Shown here: piece after piece, positions 31,438 through 37,568 of the stretch
Layout: each line of letters begins with the position of its first letter
Numbering within the stretch: the first letter of the stretch is position 1
Assembly (NCBI GenBank): GCA_900767605.1
Contig: CAAFZT010000019.1
Location: forward strand, 1-37,568
Direction of reading: 5' to 3'
DNA: 37,568 bases
Source of the DNA: Bacilli bacterium
GTDB lineage: Bacteria > Bacillota_I > Bacilli_A > RFN20 > CAG-826
Program-made: the position numbers and the translations under genes
The notes under the pieces: generated by a model
The model's database searches: none
Told to the model about the DNA's origin: nothing
Seen by the model: only the letters and a program-made list of their open reading frames with translations

Positions 31438-33516
31438 ATGGAAAACAACAAAACCTTTACATACCGCGACTCCAAAAACGTGGAGCATACGATTTCCTTC
31501 CAAGAAGGCGACTTTTCGCTTAGCCAAGCCGATGTCAAATTAACGGATACCAAATTGCAGTCGAAGCCGACGACGTTCTTCAAGGACGCGATGCGTCGCT
31601 TCGTTAAAAACAAATCCTCCGTCGTCGGGGCCGCGATTCTTGGCAGCATTGTCTTGCTGACCATCTTCGTTCCAATTTTCAATACGCATTCCTTGGATAC
31701 GTCCAACCCCAACTTGGCTTATCAAACCAAACTCGCCCCCAAGCTGTTCTCCGCGGGAACGGGATTTTGGGATGGCACCTCCGTCTATAAAAACGTCGCG
31801 ATTGACTTTGATTGGCAAGCCTATCAAAAAGAAGGCACTTATGCCGGCTCCCCTGCCACCACGGCAAACTCCAAATTGCAGTTAGATGCGATTGTTGGAG
31901 ACATCGAATATTCCAAAGTCGGCGAAAAGAAAATCAGCGACAACATCGTTTCCTACGCCCGCGGCGGTTCCATGCGCGTGAGCGCTTCCGCCGGCAGCAA
32001 AGACGACGCTTTCCTTCAATCTCCGGAAGGCACCTTCCATTTTGATCAATACGCCTATACGTTAGAAGTTCAAACCTCTGCTATTCCAGAAGAAGGATTT
32101 GCCCGCGGAGAACAAGGGGAATTCTCCTTGAATTTCTTGTACCGCGATACCGCGTCTTCTTCTTATTCTTCCGTCGTTCTTCAAGACTTTGGAACTGAAA
32201 CCGGCACCCACGTATTCCGTCTTTCGGATAACGAAGCCCTTGCATCCTTTAACGGAGGAACCTCGCTTGGAAGGTTCTATCTCACGATGAAACCCGAAGA
32301 GAGCAAAGAAACCTCCGTCTTGGTAAGCAAAGTTCTTTTCTCCATCGAAAGCGAGGCGACTGAATCGGAAAAGACGGCGATGAGCAATCTCTCCTGCACG
32401 GACGCAAACCTCACCTTAAACCGCCCAACCATCGAAAGCGAGAAAGCTTACGCCTATACGTCCAACGCCGATTTGAACATCTTCCAAGCCGATTATGTTA
32501 CGGGCACCTTCCGTTATGACTCCTATCAAGCGGCTTTTGGCAACTACACCTCTTCTAGCATCACAATGACCGACCTCCAAGCCTATCAAGACAAGGGATG
32601 GATGAATTTTGCTTATCCCATCGAATCCTTCAAAAACGGATCCATGGATAAAGCGGAACAAACTAAATTCATCGAAGGGATTGCGATGACCGAAGAGGGC
32701 AAATCTCATTGCCCCTTGCAGGTCAACGAAGAAAACCCCATCACCGTCCGCGTTATTAAAGCCGGCAAGATTAAAACCGCTTCCTTCACCGGCACGATGT
32801 CTCGGTATCGCGAATTCGGATATTCCTCCATGCCAAAATTCCTCTTTGGCACAGATAACCAAGGACGTGATATGTTCAAGCTCGTCTTCAATGGGCTCCG
32901 TTATTCGATCATCCTTGGCGTGGCCACCACTTTCATCAACATCGTCATCGGCCTTATTTGGGGTGCGATCTCCGGCTATTTTGGCGGATGGACCGACATT
33001 GCGATGGAGCGCGTTTGCGAAATCCTCGGCGGCATCCCCTGGGTTGTCGTCATGACGTTGATATTAATCAACCGTCCCGAAAACATGTCGACCATCTTAA
33101 TGGTGGGCATCGCCCTTTGCACGACAGGATGGCTAGGAACCGCCTCGTTAACGAGAACGCAATTCTACCGATTTAAGGACCGGGAATACATCCTTGCGGC
33201 CCGCACATTGGGCGCCAGCGATTTCCGCTTAATCTTCCGCCACATCTTGCCCAATGCGATTGGTACCTTGATCACCTCAAGCGTCTTGATGATCCCCTCG
33301 GTCATCTTCTCGGAAGCGAGTCTATCCTATTTGGGACTCGTGAACGGCATGGAAGGATTTGGCAGCGTTCTTTCGTCCAACCAAATCTATATGACCACCT
33401 ATCCTTATTTAATTTTGTTCCCCAGCGTCGTCATGGCCCTCGTCATGATTTCGTTCAACCTCTTCGGCAACGGGTTGCGCGACGCGTTTAACCCCAGTTT
33501 GAAAGGAGGAGAATAA
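31438..33516 (+). CDS. oppC: OppC permease with a large external insertion
   Basis: A 692-aa permease, more than twice the usual length of about 300. Helix 1 is at residues 62-82. The normal continuation FLFGTDNQGRDMFKLVFNG begins only near residue 465, and the permease core with its EAA loop (REYILAARTLGASDFRLIFRHILPNAIG) follows. Between them lies an insert of roughly 350 residues predicted outside the cell; it is beta-rich, polar, nearly Cys-free and resembles no named domain to me. It may contact OppA or bind peptides. The frame is open throughout with normal codon use, so this is a true insertion and not a fusion artefact. GGGGGCG serves as the ribosome binding site. Confidence 0.92.
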   Translation: MENNKTFTYRDSKNVEHTISFQEGDFSLSQADVKLTDTKLQSKPTTFFKDAMRRFVKNKSSVVGAAILGSIVLLTIFVPIFNTHSLDTSNPNLAYQTKLAPKLFSAGTGFWDGTSVYKNVAIDFDWQAYQKEGTYAGSPATTANSKLQLDAIVGDIEYSKVGEKKISDNIVSYARGGSMRVSASAGSKDDAFLQSPEGTFHFDQYAYTLEVQTSAIPEEGFARGEQGEFSLNFLYRDTASSSYSSVVLQDFGTETGTHVFRLSDNEALASFNGGTSLGRFYLTMKPEESKETSVLVSKVLFSIESEATESEKTAMSNLSCTDANLTLNRPTIESEKAYAYTSNADLNIFQADYVTGTFRYDSYQAAFGNYTSSSITMTDLQAYQDKGWMNFAYPIESFKNGSMDKAEQTKFIEGIAMTEEGKSHCPLQVNEENPITVRVIKAGKIKTASFTGTMSRYREFGYSSMPKFLFGTDNQGRDMFKLVFNGLRYSIILGVATTFINIVIGLIWGAISGYFGGWTDIAMERVCEILGGIPWVVVMTLILINRPENMSTILMVGIALCTTGWLGTASLTRTQFYRFKDREYILAARTLGASDFRLIFRHILPNAIGTLITSSVLMIPSVIFSEASLSYLGLVNGMEGFGSVLSSNQIYMTTYPYLILFPSVVMALVMISFNLFGNGLRDAFNPSLKGGE

Positions 33517-33517
33517 T

Positions 33518-35359
33518 ATGGCCGTCAAACTCACCAAAAAAGATCGTGCCCTCATTGAAGGGGGTACCTCTCTTCCTTCCACGAAGGCCCTCGAAGTTAA
33601 AAATCTCACCATCTCGTTCCGCACGGACAATGGCAAAGTCCAAGCCGTTCGCGGTGTTTCCTTCGATTTGTACAAAGGGGAAACCCTTTGCATCGTCGGA
33701 GAATCGGGATCAGGAAAATCCGTCACCTCCAAAGCGATCATGGGCATCCTTTCGCCCAACGCAATCATTGAAGGCGGGACGATTCTATATAATGGGATCG
33801 ATTTAACCAAAGCCAGCGAAGCCGAATTCCAACGCATCCGCGGCAAGAAAATCGGCATGATTTTCCAAGACCCGCTTTCTTCCTTGAATCCCATCGTTAA
33901 AATCGGCAAGCAAATCACCGAAACGATGCTCATCAACGCGGATATGTTGAAGCGTTATTACGAAGATTTAATCGCGCCCGAGCATACCGCCTATATGAAT
34001 GCGGCTTCGATGCGCGACGTTAAAATCGCCGACGCGGAAAATAAAGCCACCATTCCGCTCCCCGGATATCAGGATCGTATTGAAAAAATCGAAAGCGAAA
34101 TCGTCTCCATCCAAGGTCAAATCTCCACTTTAAAGAAAAAGAAGGGGGACGTATCGTCTTTAAAGGCCGAACTTCAAAAGAAAAAGGGAGAGATCAATGC
34201 CGTCAAAAAGGAAAATGCTGAGCATTTGAAAAAAGCCAAAGCTGATTCCAAAGTCGCGATTTTAAAAGCCAAGAAAGAATATAAGGAAGTCGCTCCGGGC
34301 CTATATAAAGCTCTCCAAGAAGCGAAAAAGAAGGCCAAAATAGCCACGGAAAAACACCACGAAGAACTAAAGGCCGAACTCCAAAAAGGCTTAGATAGCA
34401 TTGCCGCGAAACGCGCTTTATTTTCCATTAAGCCCGAAGACCAAGCTCGCGCCGAGGAGCTCGCTTCCCAAATCAAAAAAACGGAATGGCAATTCCGTTT
34501 GAGAATCGGCCTCTGCTACTTCTTGCCCAAAAAGCATTTGGCTTTAGAGCAGCAAAAAGAAGCCGCTTTAAAGCCCTTAATCGAGGAACGGAACCAAATC
34601 CTCGCCGAAAAGATCGCCTTGGACAAGGAAGAGGCAGAAACCCGCAAGACCTATCAGTCCCAAGTTCGCATTACCAAAAAGATGGCCAAAGAAAAGGCTT
34701 TGTCCGTCATGCGTGAAGTTGGCATTCCCCAACCGGAAAAACGTTTCAAACAATACCCGTTCCAATTTTCTGGTGGCATGCGTCAACGCATCGTCATCGC
34801 CATCGCTTTGATTTCCGAACCGGACGTTTTGATTTGCGATGAACCCACCACGGCTTTGGACGTTACGATCCAAGCCCAAATTCTTGAACTCATCAATAAG
34901 CTTAAAGCCGCTCACAACATGTCGGTTATCTTCATCACCCACGACTTAGGCGTCGTCGCCAACATGGCGGATCGCGTCGCGGTCATGTACGCGGGCAAAA
35001 TCTGCGAATACGGAACGGACAAAGAAATCTTCTTCGATCCCCGTCACCCCTATACCTGGGCTTTGCTTGCCTCAATCCCCGATATCGATTCCAAAGAAAA
35101 ACTCGAAGCCATTCCCGGAACCCCGCCGGATATGATTTATCCGCCGAAGGGGGATGCGTTCGCCTTGAGAAACCGTTATGCGATTGGAGCGGACTTCAAA
35201 TACGAACCGCCTTTGTTCCAGATTACCCCCACCCATTACTGTGCTTCGTGGCTCGAATACGAGGACGCCCCCGACGTCGTCCCACCCCGTATCGTCACCC
35301 AGCGCATTTCCAACGCATTGAAAGAAGAGGAGGCTAAGCGCGCCCATGAAAAAGAATAA
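33518..35359 (+). CDS. oppD: OppD ATPase with a coiled-coil insertion
   Basis: A 613-aa ATPase of the transporter. Walker A is GESGSGKS (61-68), the Q-loop is FQDPLSSLNP (Gln117), the signature FSGGMRQR is near 417, Walker B is LICDEPTTALD near 440, and the His switch is ITHDLG. In ordinary OppD (330-360 aa) the Q-loop and signature are about 50 residues apart; here about 300. The extra 250 residues are Lys/Glu/Ala-rich heptad sequence (SEIVSIQGQISTLKKKKGD and similar), a probable antiparallel coiled coil projecting from the helical subdomain. The C-terminal Opp cap (HPYTWALLASIPD, then the peptide-transporter CASWLEYED tail) is retained. GGAGGAG precedes the ATG, one base after oppC. Confidence 0.93.
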   Translation: MAVKLTKKDRALIEGGTSLPSTKALEVKNLTISFRTDNGKVQAVRGVSFDLYKGETLCIVGESGSGKSVTSKAIMGILSPNAIIEGGTILYNGIDLTKASEAEFQRIRGKKIGMIFQDPLSSLNPIVKIGKQITETMLINADMLKRYYEDLIAPEHTAYMNAASMRDVKIADAENKATIPLPGYQDRIEKIESEIVSIQGQISTLKKKKGDVSSLKAELQKKKGEINAVKKENAEHLKKAKADSKVAILKAKKEYKEVAPGLYKALQEAKKKAKIATEKHHEELKAELQKGLDSIAAKRALFSIKPEDQARAEELASQIKKTEWQFRLRIGLCYFLPKKHLALEQQKEAALKPLIEERNQILAEKIALDKEEAETRKTYQSQVRITKKMAKEKALSVMREVGIPQPEKRFKQYPFQFSGGMRQRIVIAIALISEPDVLICDEPTTALDVTIQAQILELINKLKAAHNMSVIFITHDLGVVANMADRVAVMYAGKICEYGTDKEIFFDPRHPYTWALLASIPDIDSKEKLEAIPGTPPDMIYPPKGDAFALRNRYAIGADFKYEPPLFQITPTHYCASWLEYEDAPDVVPPRIVTQRISNALKEEEAKRAHEKE

Positions 35360-36995
35360 TTCCACCAAAGACATCGCTTCGGCTGAATCCACCGACAAAG
35401 TGATTGAGGAATTCCAAGAGCAGGAAGCCCCTTCTTTTGACGCGGGAGCAGAAAAAATCACCCCCGAGCAAGAAGAAAAGGAAGAAAAAGAATTCCACCA
35501 CTTGGAATCCAGCGTTCCTACTTTGGAAGAAACCAAAGCCCGTTACGCGGAAGAAAAAGAAATCCGCAAACACCGCAAAGAAAATGCCAAAGTCGCTTTA
35601 AACGTTGAAAAAACAAAACTCAACCAGCTGAAGGCGAATTTAGGAAAAGCCAAACTCGATCCTTCCAAAAAAGACGAAATCGACGAATTGGAAAAATTAG
35701 TCGCGGCTCAACAGGAAATCGTGGACGAGAAAGACCTCGCGGTCAAACTTGCCCACATCACCTATAAGCCCGAACTTGCGGAAAACAAAACGATTTTAGC
35801 CGTTCGCCACCTCCGCATGTTCTTCCGCCTTGGCGTATGGCCCAATTATGTGAAGCTCAAAGCCGTTCATGACGTTTCTTTCGACATCAAAGAGGGCGAA
35901 ACCTTTGGCATTGTCGGCGAATCCGGATGCGGCAAATCGACGACGGGCCGTTGCATCATGCACCTTTATGACATCACCAGCGGTTCTATCTATTTTAAGG
36001 GATACCGCGTTGGCGCAGGCGATCGTTGGAACAAAAAAGAAATCAAATATTCCAACATTCACGCAAACGAAGCCATCGCCTCTTTAAAGAAGGAAGAAGC
36101 TACTCGCTGCGCTTCCGCTTCTAGCGCGGAACAAGAAAAAATCCATCACGAAATCCAAGAAAAAATCGCCGCAATCAATGACCGTCGTCAAATGGTTCTG
36201 GAACGTCAGAAGAGCAAAATCAAAGCCATCCATTATGACAACAAGCATGCCCCACGTGCCCTTCTGAATGAAATTCAGATGATTTTCCAAGACCCCGTGG
36301 ATTCCTTGGATCCGCGTATGACGGTTGAAGACATCATCCAAGAGGGTTTGCGAATTCAAGGCAAACACAACCGTTTGGAAAACCATCAAAAGACGGTGGA
36401 GATTCTTAAGAAAGTCGGGCTCGTCCCCGAGCACGCTTCCCGCTACCCCCACGAATTCTCTGGCGGCCAACGTCAACGTATCGGCATCGCTCGTGCGTTG
36501 ATCATGAACCCCAAACTCTTGATTTGCGATGAACCCATCTCCGCTTTGGACGTTTCCATTCGCGCCCAAATCATCAACTTGCTGAATGACCTAAAAGAAG
36601 AAATGGGACTGACGATGATTTTCATCGCTCACGACCTTTCCACCGTTAAGTACTTCTGCAACCGCATCGCGGTGATGTATTTTGGAAATATGGTGGAACT
36701 TGCTACTTCCGAAGAACTCTTCCGCCATCCGTTGCACCCCTATACGAAATCTCTCCTATCGGCGATTCCTCAGCCGAACCCCTTCTCCGAGAAAAGACGT
36801 CAACGCATCGTTTATCGCCCGGATGAAGTTCATGACTATTCGACCGATAAGCCTTCGTTCCGTGAAATCCTTCCTGGCCACTTCGTCCTATGCAACGACA
36901 AAGAAGAGACCCAATACAAGAAGGAAATCGAAGCTTTGGATAAAGGGGACATCGTCCTTCGTGGCGGCGTTGAAGTCCGAAAAGACGAACAATAA
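35346..36995 (+). CDS. oppF: OppF ATPase with N-terminal extension and insertion
   Basis: A 549-aa ATPase partner of OppD. The first 150 residues are a charged, Glu/Lys-rich extension with predicted coiled coil. Walker A GESGCGKST is near 193, the Q-loop FQDPVDSLDP near 312, the signature FSGGQRQR near 371 and Walker B LICDEPISALD follows. An insert of about 75 residues (KKEEATRCASASSAEQEKI onward) lies between Walker A and the Q-loop, a different place from the OppD insert. Usual OppF is 310-330 residues. The ATG overlaps the end of oppD by 14 bp, with GAGGAGG upstream. It closes the operon. Confidence 0.93.
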   Translation: MKKNNSTKDIASAESTDKVIEEFQEQEAPSFDAGAEKITPEQEEKEEKEFHHLESSVPTLEETKARYAEEKEIRKHRKENAKVALNVEKTKLNQLKANLGKAKLDPSKKDEIDELEKLVAAQQEIVDEKDLAVKLAHITYKPELAENKTILAVRHLRMFFRLGVWPNYVKLKAVHDVSFDIKEGETFGIVGESGCGKSTTGRCIMHLYDITSGSIYFKGYRVGAGDRWNKKEIKYSNIHANEAIASLKKEEATRCASASSAEQEKIHHEIQEKIAAINDRRQMVLERQKSKIKAIHYDNKHAPRALLNEIQMIFQDPVDSLDPRMTVEDIIQEGLRIQGKHNRLENHQKTVEILKKVGLVPEHASRYPHEFSGGQRQRIGIARALIMNPKLLICDEPISALDVSIRAQIINLLNDLKEEMGLTMIFIAHDLSTVKYFCNRIAVMYFGNMVELATSEELFRHPLHPYTKSLLSAIPQPNPFSEKRRQRIVYRPDEVHDYSTDKPSFREILPGHFVLCNDKEETQYKKEIEALDKGDIVLRGGVEVRKDEQ

Positions 36996-37453
36996 ACCAT
37001 GCAGTAGCCACCGTTTTGTAGAAACTATTATTGGTTTGTGTTTTGACCTTCTTTGTTTCTTGTTTTTATCTTGCTCGGTTTTTTGGGGGCAGCGGATCCG
37101 CCCTTTGTGGTCTTTTCTTGTTGGCCTTAGGCGTTGCATGGTTAATCCTGCGACGACCTTTCGGTTTCCTGCGAAAACGAGTCGACGCTGATCGATTTCA
37201 GGTAACCGTCACGAGGGCGTAAATCGCCTGAGGTGCCACCCCGTTCGATTCGGTCCTTCTAATGGTGAATTCACTTTCGGAATGCCCCCCTATGCCAAAT
37301 TCTCTTTCGTCATGCTTTCCTTTCGAGGTACATTTGGGCAAATTCTAATTCATGACGTCAAAACATTTGAATGGATGGCCTACTTTGAGATTACAAATGC
37401 AATTTAAACCGTTTTGTTCAATGTAAGGATAAAAAACAATAGATGTGTGCAAA
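36996..37453. other. Intergenic region after oppF, no convincing gene
   Basis: About 460 bp. A possible oppF terminator is the GC-rich inverted repeat around GCGGATCCGC (near 37086-37106) followed by CTTTGTGGTCTTTTC, though the T-run is poor. A short TTG-started frame (37031-37222) with a hydrophobic stretch lacks a ribosome binding site and is not called. On the minus strand 37211-37242 resembles a T-box core. GTGAATTCAC forms a small palindrome near 37265. Confidence 0.4.
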
Positions 37454-37568
37454 GGGAGTGTCCCCAATTATGTGTATTCGACCTGATCCGCCTCCGTTCC
37501 GTTTATCCCGGAGGGATGGACCCCTAGGGGTCGCGGCGGGCGCGAAAAAAGCAGGATTCCTGTTACAA
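37454..37568 (+). mobile_element. Possible terminus of an IS256-type element
   Basis: GGGAGTGTCCCCAATTATGT at 37454 onward resembles the inverted-repeat ends of IS256/Mutator-type elements, which often read as TTTACACA...GGACACTCCC in the other direction. The DNA after it becomes G+C-rich and hairpin-rich (perfect palindrome GACCCCTAGGGGTC at 37519-37532), as at the left IS. No transposase is inside the window, so this rests on resemblance only. Confidence 0.35.

Noticed and set aside
37031..37222. Small hydrophobic frame after oppF
   Set aside because: TTG start, no ribosome binding site and an Arg-rich end without homology. Could be real but the sequence does not support it.
37231..37263. 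tRNA or tmRNA T-arm suggested by GTTCGATTC on the plus strand
   Set aside because: The flanking bases form only three pairs and no acceptor, D or anticodon stems can be drawn.

Overview
The window looks like a chromosomal piece from an uncultured, strictly anaerobic, gut-type member of the Bacillota, probably a Bacilli/Erysipelotrichia-like lineage close to the Mollicutes branch. This placement is inferred. The support is a class III (oxygen-sensitive) ribonucleotide reductase with its radical-SAM activase, AddAB rather than RecBCD, AGGAG-type ribosome binding sites, moderate G+C, and an Opp transporter with large insertions of the kind known in Mollicutes. TGA ends several tightly packed genes and Trp is TGG, so the standard bacterial code is used. 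Both ends show insertion-sequence signals, so the window is probably bounded by repeats.

Layout. (1) 1-1218 is a complete IS1595-type element with perfect 28-bp inverted repeats. It sits in, and cuts short, a gene for a secreted beta-sandwich protein (1217-1786). (2) 2087-3640 holds a DtxR/MntR-type metal regulator, a divergent P-loop kinase and a GtrA membrane protein. (3) 3640-10703 is a minus-strand operon addB-addA-DUF2188-gtrA. (4) 11106-15618 is a redox block: NrdD with a fused C-terminal glutaredoxin-like domain, then TrxB, facing nrdG and a nitroreductase. (5) 15782-17128 is a MATE exporter behind a structured leader. (6) 17135-22863 is an eight-gene, almost gapless minus-strand operon. 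It combines a truncated acetyl-CoA-synthase-like protein, a two-TM peptide, a 2-hydroxyacyl-CoA dehydratase-type ATPase activator with two partner subunits, and nickel-handling proteins (CooC, CooT, a His-rich peptide). (7) 23035-26952 is glucuronate catabolism (uxaC, eda, kdgK, GntR regulator). (8) 27088-36995 holds a DUF3899 membrane protein and an oligopeptide ABC transporter oppA-oppBCDF. (9) 36996-37568 has no convincing gene and ends in what may be the terminus of a second IS.

The most interesting system is region 6. HgdC-type ATPases drive electrons to very low potential into HgdAB-type iron-sulfur partners. CooC and CooT serve nickel enzymes of the CO dehydrogenase/acetyl-CoA synthase class. 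The ACS-like protein keeps the middle ACS domain and the first three cysteines of the A-cluster Fe4S4 motif, but lacks the fourth cysteine and the nickel-binding CGC. No CO dehydrogenase catalytic subunit is encoded here. Together these genes suggest a nickel-dependent, ATP-driven reductase or assembly system, possibly membrane-bound, whose substrate cannot be read from the sequence.

The remaining genes form coherent units. UxaC, KdgK and Eda supply the first and last steps of glucuronate breakdown under a GntR repressor. TrxB probably reduces the glutaredoxin-like tail of NrdD. OppA captures peptides for OppBCDF, whose genes have their own promoter.
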